The notes under the pieces were generated by a model that was given only the letters and a program-made list of their open reading frames with translations, was not told where the DNA came from and ran no database searches. A stretch of DNA of 34,515 bases, from the NCBI GenBank assembly GCA_944385925.1, contig CALWZE010000086.1:1-34515 (forward strand). Reading direction: 5' to 3'. The position numbers and the translations under genes were made by a program. Shown piece after piece: positions 24,683-32,902 of the stretch. The stretch is from an uncultured Clostridia bacterium (GTDB lineage: Bacteria > Bacillota > Clostridia > Oscillospirales > Ruminococcaceae). The stretch's first letter is position 1. Every line of letters begins with the position of its first letter.

Positions 24683-25861
24683 ATGAAGGAAATCCTGCTT
24701 GCAAAATACGGAGAGATTGCGCTAAAGGGACTGAACCGGTCCAGTTTTGAGGCAACCTTGATGAAAACGATCCGGCGCCGGATGGAGCCGATCGGAAACT
24801 TCAAAATCTACAAAGCGCAAAGCACAATTTATATCGAGCCGGAAGAGGAAGGGGTCGACATGGACCGCGCCTGCGATCAGCTGCGGCACGTGTTCGGTAT
24901 TGCGGCGATCAACCGCGCGCGTGTTTGTGAAAAAAGCTTTGAAGCGCTCTGCGCGGCGGCGGTTGATTATCTCGGCGACCGGCTTTCCCGCGCGAAGACC
25001 TTCAAGGTCGAAAGCAAACGTTCCGACAAGAGCTTTCCGCTCAACTCGATGGAGCTGTCCCGCGAGCTGGGCGGCTATATCCTTTCAAAATATCCGCATT
25101 TAAAGGTGGAGATCGAAAATCCGGAGCTTAAGGTCTGCGCCGAGGTGCGGGACTTTGCGGCCTATATCCATGCCGGCAAGATCGAGGCTGCGGGCGGTAT
25201 GCCGACAGGCACAAGCGGCCGCGCGGCCGTCATGCTTTCCGGCGGAATCGACAGTCCGGTTGCGGCGTATATGATGGCCAAGCGCGGACTGGATCTGTGC
25301 GGGATTCATTTCCAGTCCCCGCCCTACACCAGTGAGCGGGCTTTGGACAAGGTCGAGCGCCTTGCCGGCATCCTCAGCCGCTACAGCGGCAACTTCGCCC
25401 TGCTGGTCGTGCCGTTTACCGAGACCCAGGTCGCAATTCGGGACAACTGCCCGAGCGAACTGTTCACCGTACTTATGCGGCGCTCGATGATGCGCATCGC
25501 CAACAGGCTGTGCGAACAGGAGCATTGCGGAGCGATCATCACCGGCGAAAGCCTTGCGCAGGTCGCGTCCCAGACATTGGCCGCGATCCGCTGCACCGAT
25601 CAGGCGGCCGCGCTTCCGGTTCTGCGCCCGCTGATCGGTATGGACAAGACGGAAATTATCGAGATTTCGCGCAAAATAGGCTGTTTCGAAACCTCGATCG
25701 AGCCTTATGAGGACTGCTGCACCGTCTTTACGCCCAAGCATCCCAAGACAAAGCCGCGTCTGGAAGAAGTTCTGGAAGCGGAAAGCCGGGTGGATCTGCA
25801 ATCGCTTGAGGAGGCGGCTGCGGCAGGATACACGGTGCGAATGAAGCATTTTTTTGATTAG
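24683..25861 (+). CDS. thiI: tRNA 4-thiouridine synthase ThiI, rhodanese-less
   Basis: A 392-residue enzyme. An N-terminal ferredoxin-like plus THUMP region (about 1-165) binds tRNA. The PP-loop ATP pyrophosphatase motif SGGIDSPVAAY (186-196) adenylates U8. The chain ends right after the AANH domain without the C-terminal rhodanese of the E. coli protein, as in Bacillus, so sulfur should come straight from the desulfurase encoded just upstream. A role in thiamine thiazole formation is also possible. GAAGGA lies 9 bases before the ATG. Confidence 0.95.
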   Translation: MKEILLAKYGEIALKGLNRSSFEATLMKTIRRRMEPIGNFKIYKAQSTIYIEPEEEGVDMDRACDQLRHVFGIAAINRARVCEKSFEALCAAAVDYLGDRLSRAKTFKVESKRSDKSFPLNSMELSRELGGYILSKYPHLKVEIENPELKVCAEVRDFAAYIHAGKIEAAGGMPTGTSGRAAVMLSGGIDSPVAAYMMAKRGLDLCGIHFQSPPYTSERALDKVERLAGILSRYSGNFALLVVPFTETQVAIRDNCPSELFTVLMRRSMMRIANRLCEQEHCGAIITGESLAQVASQTLAAIRCTDQAAALPVLRPLIGMDKTEIIEISRKIGCFETSIEPYEDCCTVFTPKHPKTKPRLEEVLEAESRVDLQSLEEAAAAGYTVRMKHFFD

Positions 25862-25898
25862 CCGCAGCTTTTCAAAAAAATGCGCGCGCATATTGCGC

Positions 25899-25916
25899 TG
25901 CCGCCCGGCGGCGGCA
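25899..25916 (+). other. GC-rich hairpin between thiI and the CinA fusion gene
   Basis: TGCCGCC (25899-25905) pairs with GGCGGCA (25910-25916) around a four-base loop, without a T-run. It ends 14 bases before the Shine-Dalgarno of the next gene. It may stabilise the thiI message or partly block readthrough. Confidence 0.45.
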
Positions 25917-25929
25917 ATGCAGGCAATTA

Positions 25930-25947
25930 CAGGGAGGCGATTATATA
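25930..25947 (+). promoter_or_regulatory. Ribosome binding site pointing to an ATA start codon
   Basis: CAGGGAGG (25930-25937) lies seven bases before an in-frame ATA (25945-25947). From the in-frame TGA at 25855 to the ATG at 25984 there is no ATG, GTG or TTG in this frame. CinA homology begins at the codon after the ATA (KAEIIAVGNELL). Confidence 0.7.
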
Positions 25948-28900
25948 AAAGCCGAAATTATAGCTGTCGGAAACGAACTGCTGATGGGAGACACCGTCAA
26001 TACCAACACGGCGTTTCTTGCACGCAGGCTTTCCCAGATGGGATTCACTGTTCATAAACAATGCGTGGTTGCGGACGATCAGGAGGAGATCGCCCAGGCC
26101 GCGAAAAAAGCGGTTTCCCGCAGTCATCTGACTGTTTTCTGCGGCGGCCTTGGACCGACCAAGGATGATTTGACCAAGGAAACGGTTGCGCAGGTGCTCG
26201 GGCTGCGTCTGGTGAAAAATCAGGCGGTTGAGGACAATATTCGCCGCTTTTTCGAGCAAAAGGGGATCGAGATGTCCCCGAACAATCTGAAACAGGCCAT
26301 GGTGATCGAGGGGTGCCGGGTGCTCGCCAACGAGAACGGCACCGCGCCGGGACTGTTTATTCAAAGCAAGAATCAGGCGATCGTTCTGCTGCCCGGCCCG
26401 CCCAGTGAGCTGGAACCGATGTTTGATAATGCAGTGCGTCCGCGGCTGGAGAAATTCGCGGATATGCGAGTCGCGCATTGTTCGCTGCATGTCTTTGGCA
26501 TCGGGGAAGGGGAACTGGAAGGCGCAGTTCGCGATCTTCTTTACAAAGACAATCCTCACGCCGCACTGTATGCCAAAACCGGCGAGGTGCAGATCACGAT
26601 TACAGCGCGCGGAAGGTCGGCCGAGGGCGCGCAGGATCTGCTTAAAAAGCAGGTTGCGCTGTTCCGCGACCGGCTGGGAGATTACATCTATTCCTCGGAC
26701 GGCAGTGAGATGCATGAGACGGTCGTGCGCATGCTGCAGGAAATGAATGTGCGCATTGCGGTCGCAGAGAGCTGTACCGGTGGATTGATGGCGTCCCGCA
26801 TCACTTCGGTCAGCGGCGCTTCGCATATATTTGAGCTGGGCTTTGCAAGCTATTCCGACCGCGCCAAGGAGCGCGCGCTTGGGGTGGACGCCGCGATTGT
26901 CCGCAAATATACCTCGGTCAGTTCAGCGGTAGCCGCGGAGATGGCGCGCGGCGCGCTGCTTCGGGCGAAAGCAGGCGTGGGGGTCGGCATCACAGGCATC
27001 GCGGGCCCGACCAACGAGGGATATATCGACAAACCGGTCGGACTGGTCTATATCGCGGTCGCGGATAAAAACAAAGTTCTTGTCAAAAAGTTTAACTTTG
27101 GAAATATGCGCAGCCGGGACACCATTCGGCAGCTGTGCGTGCTCAATGCCTTTGACATGGTCAGGCGCTTCCTTGCGGGGCTGCCCATTGAGGGGGTGCG
27201 CCAGTTCAGCGGCAAAGAGCTTGCGGAAATCGAGCGGGAAGGGAAACCGCGCAGCAAGACCTCGCTTAAGGTGGAGAAAGGGATCGTCAGCACCCTGTGC
27301 GCGCTGGTTTTGCTGACCGGCGGCTATTTCGGCGTCAGCGCGATTCATGCGCATATACAGCAGAATATCTATTCCGAGCTGCGCTCATCCTTCAGCGGGG
27401 GAGCGGATATATCCGAGCGGCTGACCGCGCTGGTCGAGCGGAATCCGGACACGGTCGGCTGGCTGTCCGCAGACGGAGAGACCTTTGATTCGGTGGTCGT
27501 GCAGAACAGGGAAGACAGCTATTATGATACCCACGATTTTGACGGCGCTTCCAACAGCCTGGGCTGCCCCTATGTGCCCTACGACGTGGATCTGGCTGCC
27601 GGTCCGACAAACACGGTCATCTATGGCAAGGCGAGCGACACAAGCCAGCTTTTCGGAACGCTGCGCTCCTATTCCGAACCAGCCATTGTTTCAAATAACT
27701 ATCTGATTCGGTTTGAGAGTTTGTACGGGTCCCAGGCATATAAAATCTGTTCCGTCTTTGTGGCGAACACAAACCCTTCCATGGGGGACGTACAGACCTT
27801 CTACACCCTTAATAACTTTGAAAACCAGGAAGCGTTTCAGGAATTTGTTATCGAGCTCAAAATGCGCTCAATGTTCAATATAGATACCGAGATCCGCTCC
27901 ACTGACAGTTTTTTAACGCTGGTCAGCGAGATAAAGGATTGGGATGGCGCGCGGCTGGTTATCGTTGCGCGGCAGCTGCGGGAAGGAGAAAGCGCCGATG
28001 CTGCGCCCGGGGAGATCACCCAGAACAAAGCGGCGCTTTATCCGGAAGCCTATTATCAGAAAAACGGCGGGGCTGCGGTTATCAATACCGAGATTGAGCG
28101 GGACCGCTGGCTCAACTGGCTGATTGCCAACGACAAGAACGCGGAAAATCCCGAGCAGGAGGAAACGACCGGCAGCTCCGGCGGCCTGTTTGAGGAGTCC
28201 GGTACGACCGGCAGCTCGGAAGTGGTGGACGGCCAGACAGTGATTACTGTCGCGATGGACGGCAAGGAGGTCACCGGTACGCCGGTCGATATCGTCAGCC
28301 GGATTGTCGCGGCCGAGATGAGCGCCTCCAACGACGATGAAGCGATTAAGGCACAGGCGGTCGCGACGATTTCCTGGCTGCGCTATTCCTATAATACGAC
28401 CGGTGCACCGGCGGTTTCGGGCGCAAAGCCAACCCAGCGTGTTATCGATCTGGTGAGCAGCGTCATCAACGAAGCGATGTATTATGACGGACAGGTGGCT
28501 TTCACCCCCTATTTTGCCGTCTCGGCCGGAAGAACCAATTCCAGCGAAGAGATATTTGGGGTGGCGTATCCCTATCTTGTTTCGGTGGAAAGTCAGTATG
28601 ATTATCAGGCGACCGGATATAACCGGGAGACGACCTATTCCCGTGAAGCGCTCAAATCAAGGCTGGAATCCACTTATAATATCACCCTGTCCGAAAATAC
28701 GGCAAACTGGATTCAGGTGCTCAGCGAGACAAGCGGAGGATACGCGAATCAGGTGTCCATTGATGGGCAGCTTACGGTATCCGGTTACGAACTGATGCAG
28801 ACCCTCTCGCTGCGTTCAAGCTGCTTTACGATTAATGCAACAAGCACCCATATCACCTTCCGGACGCTGGGCAGCGGGCATGGCGTTGGTATGAGCCAGG

Positions 28901-28998
28901 CGGGCGCAAACGAATATGCGATTGCTTTGGATTGGGATTACCATCAGATTTTGCAGCACTACTATCCCGGTGTAACTTTTGAGACAATCGAGTGGTAG
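25945..28998 (+). CDS. CinA - transmembrane - pseudosortase B - SpoIID/LytB fusion protein
   Basis: One open frame of about 1017 codons (residues below count from ATG 25984). Residues 1-400 are a complete CinA: GLGPTKDDLTKET (55-67), PGPPSELEPMFD (137-148), and the deamidase domain with AESCTGGL (261-268) and GIAGP (338-342). A helix at about 433-455 spans the membrane. Residues 477-667 resemble class B sortase (VGWLSADGETFDSVVVQ, YYDTHDFDG, NTVIYG), but the catalytic His is Lys549 and the Cys is Glu649; Arg657 remains. Residues 768-1000 are SpoIID/LytB, with Glu778 in VAAEM (catalytic in SpoIID) and GSGHGVGMSQ (963-972). CinA deamidates NMN in the cytosol; SpoIID cleaves glycan strands outside. 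The start appears to be ATA. No internal start or stop splits the frame. Confidence 0.88.
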   Translation: MKAEIIAVGNELLMGDTVNTNTAFLARRLSQMGFTVHKQCVVADDQEEIAQAAKKAVSRSHLTVFCGGLGPTKDDLTKETVAQVLGLRLVKNQAVEDNIRRFFEQKGIEMSPNNLKQAMVIEGCRVLANENGTAPGLFIQSKNQAIVLLPGPPSELEPMFDNAVRPRLEKFADMRVAHCSLHVFGIGEGELEGAVRDLLYKDNPHAALYAKTGEVQITITARGRSAEGAQDLLKKQVALFRDRLGDYIYSSDGSEMHETVVRMLQEMNVRIAVAESCTGGLMASRITSVSGASHIFELGFASYSDRAKERALGVDAAIVRKYTSVSSAVAAEMARGALLRAKAGVGVGITGIAGPTNEGYIDKPVGLVYIAVADKNKVLVKKFNFGNMRSRDTIRQLCVLNAFDMVRRFLAGLPIEGVRQFSGKELAEIEREGKPRSKTSLKVEKGIVSTLCALVLLTGGYFGVSAIHAHIQQNIYSELRSSFSGGADISERLTALVERNPDTVGWLSADGETFDSVVVQNREDSYYDTHDFDGASNSLGCPYVPYDVDLAAGPTNTVIYGKASDTSQLFGTLRSYSEPAIVSNNYLIRFESLYGSQAYKICSVFVANTNPSMGDVQTFYTLNNFENQEAFQEFVIELKMRSMFNIDTEIRSTDSFLTLVSEIKDWDGARLVIVARQLREGESADAAPGEITQNKAALYPEAYYQKNGGAAVINTEIERDRWLNWLIANDKNAENPEQEETTGSSGGLFEESGTTGSSEVVDGQTVITVAMDGKEVTGTPVDIVSRIVAAEMSASNDDEAIKAQAVATISWLRYSYNTTGAPAVSGAKPTQRVIDLVSSVINEAMYYDGQVAFTPYFAVSAGRTNSSEEIFGVAYPYLVSVESQYDYQATGYNRETTYSREALKSRLESTYNITLSENTANWIQVLSETSGGYANQVSIDGQLTVSGYELMQTLSLRSSCFTINATSTHITFRTLGSGHGVGMSQAGANEYAIALDWDYHQILQHYYPGVTFETIEW

Positions 28999-29327
28999 CT
29001 GCCTGTTTGGAAAAAAGGATGTCTTAACAAGAAGCGTCCGGAGCAAAAGCTCCGGACGCTTCTTTTGTATGCTTTAGCGATTCATAGTTTTTTATTTCAG
29101 TGGTCAGTCTTTAAGGAAGGCTGATCGCTTCATTCTTAACCTTTAAAAGGTTTTGGACGGACATATCAGCCGACATGCTTGCCTGCACCGCCAGACTCAT
29201 CGCAAGAAAGCGAAAATGTTGAAGAGGATTGCAAACCATATCTCCGCAGACAAACGCTTTAATGTTCCGGTTTGGCTGTGGAAAATCCGGGCTGTTTTAA
29301 TTGATCCGCACGGCTTTTTTAAAGGAT
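28999..29327 (+). other. Non-coding stretch between convergent genes
   Basis: About 330 bases holding the terminator at 29029-29066 and otherwise nothing recognised. Confidence 0.55.
29029..29066 (+). terminator. Strong terminator after the CinA-SpoIID gene
   Basis: Perfect 16-bp stem AAGAAGCGTCCGGAGC (29029-29044) / GCTCCGGACGCTTCTT (29049-29064), loop AAAA, then TT. Shares the AAGAAGCGTCC arm with the terminator at 2161-2189. Confidence 0.93.
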
Positions 29328-29906
29328 TTAACTGACAAAAGAAGAATATTCTTTTACTTTGAAACGATACTCCTCTTCCGTGATGATACCGGCATCACGC
29401 AGGGATTTCAACTCGTCCAGTTTTTTCTGATACTGCTCTTTACTCATCCGGCCGCGCGCTGCATAGGAGTAGTTTGCAGCCGCACGGTAATTGTAGCTTG
29501 GTGCACCGCTGTACGGCCGGTAGCCCTCCTGCATGTCGTCCAGTGCTTCGCGTCCATTGCGGTCCTCCTCGCGGCTATGCTGCCCCGGGTCGCAGAGATG
29601 TCCGCCCGCAGACGGTGAAGAATTGTAGGCGGCGGGCCGAGCGGAAGGTTTGGCGACCGTTCCGGTTTTCGTAGCAGCGCGGATAACCCAGATTACCAGC
29701 AGAAAGATCCCTACAAATAGTGCAATCGCGCCGAATGCCCCGCTGATCGAAAACAGAACTACAATGCCGAGCCAGAGGAAAACAAATCCCTTTCCGCCGA
29801 TTTTGCCCGAATCTTTGGCTTTGTTGGAACCGCCGCGATATCCGGCGGAAGCCGCGCGCATGCGCGCCTCCATATCACGAGTATTTGGTCTATATGTTTG
29901 ATTCAT
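29328..29906 (-). CDS. SHOCT-domain membrane protein
   Basis: A 192-residue protein with AAAGGAG about 9 bases before the ATG. A basic N-terminal tail (1-38) precedes a hydrophobic region (about 40-78) that could be two helices, then a long Tyr/Ala/Pro-rich low-complexity linker. The C-terminus is a SHOCT motif, KLDELKSLRDAGIITEEEY (about 161-179), a short helical module found at the ends of many unrelated membrane or surface proteins. Function unknown. It lies 40 bases after argS and may be read from that operon. Confidence 0.82.
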   Translation of the reverse strand: MNQTYRPNTRDMEARMRAASAGYRGGSNKAKDSGKIGGKGFVFLWLGIVVLFSISGAFGAIALFVGIFLLVIWVIRAATKTGTVAKPSARPAAYNSSPSAGGHLCDPGQHSREEDRNGREALDDMQEGYRPYSGAPSYNYRAAANYSYAARGRMSKEQYQKKLDELKSLRDAGIITEEEYRFKVKEYSSFVS

Positions 29907-29946
29907 CCTGTTTCCGCTCCTTTCCCGGTATGACCGGCGTACATGC

Positions 29947-31626
29947 TTACATGGTTTCGGGCGCGTTGATCTTCAAAAGCGTCAGGCAGTTTTTGATAAC
30001 CTGGCGGGTGGCCAGGCAAAGACCCGCGCGGGCGGTGCACAGTTCAAGGGTGCAGCCGCGCACGCGGCAGCTGGTGTAAAAGCGGTGGAACATGCCGGCA
30101 AGGTCAACCGTATAGCGGGTGATTCTTGCAGGATCGTATTCCCGCGCTGCGGCATTGATTTCCGCGGGCAGCTTTGCGAGGAACTTAATCAGCGCGACCT
30201 CGTCCGCCTCTGTCAGCAGCGAGAAATCGGCGTTTTTGACATTCGCGAGATCGACGCCGTCCTCTGCGAGCACCTTGAGAATGCTGCAAATCCGCGCATG
30301 TGCGTATTGTACATAATAAACGGGGTTTTCGCTGCTCTGCTTAACCGCAAGATCCAGATCAAATTCAAACTGGCTCTTGGGTTCGCGCAGGTTAAAGTAG
30401 AAACGGGCTGCGTCGATCGGGATTTCCTCAAGCAGATCGGTCAGGGTGATCGCCTTGCCGGTGCGTTTGCTCATCCGAACCGGTTCACCGTCCCGAACCA
30501 GACGGACCAGCTGCATAAGCACGATATCCAGCTTGCTGCCATCCAGTCCGATTGCGTCCATCGCGCCTTTCAGGCGGGCAACGTGGCCATGGTGATCGGC
30601 ACCCCAGACATTGATAACCCGATCAAAGCCGCGAATGGCGAATTTGTTGTAGTGGTAGGCGATATCCGCCGCAAAATAGGTCGGGATTCCGTTGGCGCGT
30701 ACGAGAACTTCGTCTTTTTCGCCGCCGAAATCGGTCGCTTTGTACCAGACGGCGCCGTCCTGCTCATAGATCGCGCCGCGATCGCGCAGCATGCCGATGA
30801 CCTTGTCCACAAGGCCGTCCGCATACAGACTGCTTTCCCGGAACCAGACGTCGTAGTCGATGCGGTAGGTATGCAGATCACGTTCCAGCCCCTCAATGTT
30901 CAGCGGCAGCGCATAGTCAACCAGCGCTTTGCGGCGCGACTCGCTGTCTGCTGTCAGGTAAGCGTCGCCATGGATCGCCGCAAATTCTTTGGCGCGCTGG
31001 ATGATGTCCTCACCCTGGTAGCCGTCCTCGGGGAATTCGATTCCCTCCTGATAAAGCTGTAAATAGCGCGCTTCCAGTGATTTCGCGAATTTAGCGATCT
31101 GGTTGCCTGCGTCGTTGACGTAAAATTCACGGGTCACATCATAGCCCGCGGCGTCCAGTACGCTTGCCAGGCAGTCGCCCAGGGCACCGCCGCGCGCATT
31201 GCCCAGATGCATCGGACCGGTCGGATTGGCGGAAACAAATTCCACCATGTATTTCTGGCCGCCGCCAAAATCAGTGCGGCCATAGCTCTCTCCGTCTTCC
31301 AGAATCGCCCGGACAACATCGGCGCAAAAACCGTCGCCGAGGAAAAAGTTGATAAAACCGGGCCCGGCAATCTCCAGCCGGGAAAAGACGGTGCCCTGCA
31401 AATCGGCCGATTCCGCAAGGATCTCAGCGATCTTGCGCGGAGGCATGCGGAAAGCTTTTGCACCGGCAAGCGCGGCATTGCAGGCAAAATCCCCGTGCGC
31501 ATTATCGGCAGGCACCTCGATGACAAATGCGGGCGGCTCTCCGTTGAGCTTGTCCGCTGCGGCCGCAAAAGCGCGGCGAATTACGTCGGCGGCCTGTTGT
31601 TTGGCTTGATCGATAGGGTTATGCAT
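29947..31626 (-). CDS. argS: Arginyl-tRNA synthetase
   Basis: A 559-residue class I synthetase, charging tRNA-Arg. The N-terminal additional domain (about 1-115) binds the tRNA D-loop. SANPTGPMHLGN (about 132-143) holds the HIGH-type motif as HLGN, and VRMSKRTGKAITL (about 372-384) holds the KMSK-type motif. A DALR anticodon-binding domain ends the chain, with VQYAHARICSIL near its start. It overlaps the stop of the DUF1934 gene by eight bases, giving the ywiB-argS order known from Bacillus. Confidence 0.97.
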   Translation of the reverse strand: MHNPIDQAKQQAADVIRRAFAAAADKLNGEPPAFVIEVPADNAHGDFACNAALAGAKAFRMPPRKIAEILAESADLQGTVFSRLEIAGPGFINFFLGDGFCADVVRAILEDGESYGRTDFGGGQKYMVEFVSANPTGPMHLGNARGGALGDCLASVLDAAGYDVTREFYVNDAGNQIAKFAKSLEARYLQLYQEGIEFPEDGYQGEDIIQRAKEFAAIHGDAYLTADSESRRKALVDYALPLNIEGLERDLHTYRIDYDVWFRESSLYADGLVDKVIGMLRDRGAIYEQDGAVWYKATDFGGEKDEVLVRANGIPTYFAADIAYHYNKFAIRGFDRVINVWGADHHGHVARLKGAMDAIGLDGSKLDIVLMQLVRLVRDGEPVRMSKRTGKAITLTDLLEEIPIDAARFYFNLREPKSQFEFDLDLAVKQSSENPVYYVQYAHARICSILKVLAEDGVDLANVKNADFSLLTEADEVALIKFLAKLPAEINAAAREYDPARITRYTVDLAGMFHRFYTSCRVRGCTLELCTARAGLCLATRQVIKNCLTLLKINAPETM

Positions 31627-32056
31627 TCGTTCTGTTCTCCCTCACTGTAATATTCAGCTCATTGACCGAAACGGCGTTGGAATTGACGTCCAGCTTATAG
31701 CGCAGACGAAGCGAACCGCCGTGCTCGTGCAGCTTGTTTTCTATTTTATCGGCATAAACGCCGATGATCAGCGTACCTACTCCGGTGTCGTAATGGCAAA
31801 GATGCTTGCGGCCTTTCTCAATGACCAGACTGCTGTGGGTCTTGCCGCTGCGCGAAAGGGTCGCGCGGTTGTTCTGTTCAATGACGAGGGTGGTCGTGTC
31901 GCCGGCAAATCCGGTTGTCTCGCTCTCCTCGTAGCGTATATGGAAGTTGCCGTCCTGCGCGCGGCAGAACTCGCCGCGCGTGGTCAGCGAAAGCGTCTCG
32001 ACCGTGTCGGAGGCATATTGTTTTCCATTAATGGTAATGGTGTAGTTGTTGTTCAT
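31619..32056 (-). CDS. DUF1934 (YwiB-like) beta-barrel protein
   Basis: A 145-residue protein starting MNNNYTITINGKQ behind AGGAGG (7 bases). It is all strand-like, with ETLSLTTRGEF (about 20-30) and EQNNRATLSRSGKTHSSLVIEKG, and a C-terminal LRLRYKLDVNSNAVSVNELNI, which match the DUF1934 / YwiB lipocalin-like barrel family. No function is known. It sits between murI (ATGA overlap at 32053-32056) and argS (8-base overlap), so all three are translationally coupled. Confidence 0.9.
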   Translation of the reverse strand: MNNNYTITINGKQYASDTVETLSLTTRGEFCRAQDGNFHIRYEESETTGFAGDTTTLVIEQNNRATLSRSGKTHSSLVIEKGRKHLCHYDTGVGTLIIGVYADKIENKLHEHGGSLRLRYKLDVNSNAVSVNELNITVRENRTNA

Positions 32057-32898
32057 GGGTTTCCTCCTGCCAAACCGAAACACGGGTGAAGGTCGATCCG
32101 CTGCAAATCGGCTTTTCTGGCGCCGGCCCCGAGCGAGTAGCCGAGGAAGAGTTCAGCGCTGTTTTCAAAACCGTCTCCCTGATCCGAGGTGTAGAAATCC
32201 AGCTTTCCCTCGCCGCCGCAGCTGTCGGATTTGTTCAGCAGCTCCAGCGCATAGCGGGCGGTTTCCCGGCCGCTGTCGATCAGGGTGACCTTTTCTCCGA
32301 CAATATCGGCGATGACTCCCTTAATGATGGGATAGTGGGTGCAGCCGAGAATGATGGTGTCCACGCCCGCCTGCATAAGCGGCTCGAGGTATTCCCGCGC
32401 GACCAGCCGGGTCACCTCGCAGTCCCGCGCGGTATAGCCGTTCTCAACCAGCGGCACAAAAAGCGGACAGGCCTGTGCGGTCACCGCAAGGCGGCTGTCG
32501 ATCGACTCGAGTTCCCGCACAAAGGAACCGCTTCGGATCGTTGCCGGCGTGCCGAGCACCCCTATTTTGCCGTTTGCCGTCGCTGCCGCCGCGGCGCGGG
32601 CGGTCGGCCCAATGACATCCACAAAGGGAACCGGCAACGCCTCGGTATAGCGGCGTGGAAGGGTGGAGCTGACGGTTCCGCAGGCCGCAATGATCAGCTT
32701 GATGTCAAAAGTAAGCAGAAAAGACAGGTCCTCAAGCGCATATCGCACGATGGTCTGCGCCGGCCGGGTCCCGTAAGGCACCCGGGCGGTGTCGCCGAAG
32801 AAGACGACGTTTTCCTGCGGCGCGAGCCTGTGCAGCTGCTTGACGGCAGTCAGGCCGCCAAGGCCGGAATCAAAGACGCCGATGGCGCGTGTGTCCAA
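32053..32898 (-). CDS. murI: Glutamate racemase
   Basis: A cofactor-independent racemase supplying D-glutamate for peptidoglycan. I set the start at TTG 32898, because AGAGGGG lies eight bases before it and it gives MDTRAIGVFDSGLGG with Asp10 and Ser11 in the family's usual places; an ATG at 32928 inside ddl adds ten untypical residues. The protein is then 281 residues. Cys73 (AACGTVSS) and Cys186 (LGCTHYP) are the two catalytic acid/base thiols. The first motif is normally Cys-Asn-Thr and here is Cys-Gly-Thr. The start is four bases after the ddl stop. Confidence 0.92.
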   Translation of the reverse strand: MDTRAIGVFDSGLGGLTAVKQLHRLAPQENVVFFGDTARVPYGTRPAQTIVRYALEDLSFLLTFDIKLIIAACGTVSSTLPRRYTEALPVPFVDVIGPTARAAAAATANGKIGVLGTPATIRSGSFVRELESIDSRLAVTAQACPLFVPLVENGYTARDCEVTRLVAREYLEPLMQAGVDTIILGCTHYPIIKGVIADIVGEKVTLIDSGRETARYALELLNKSDSCGGEGKLDFYTSDQGDGFENSAELFLGYSLGAGARKADLQRIDLHPCFGLAGGNP

Positions 32899-32902
32899 TT
32901 CT

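Noticed and set aside
25984-27190. Splitting the fusion into separate cinA and spoIID genes
   Set aside because: There is no in-frame stop after the CinA domain and no good internal start with a ribosome binding site before the membrane helix.
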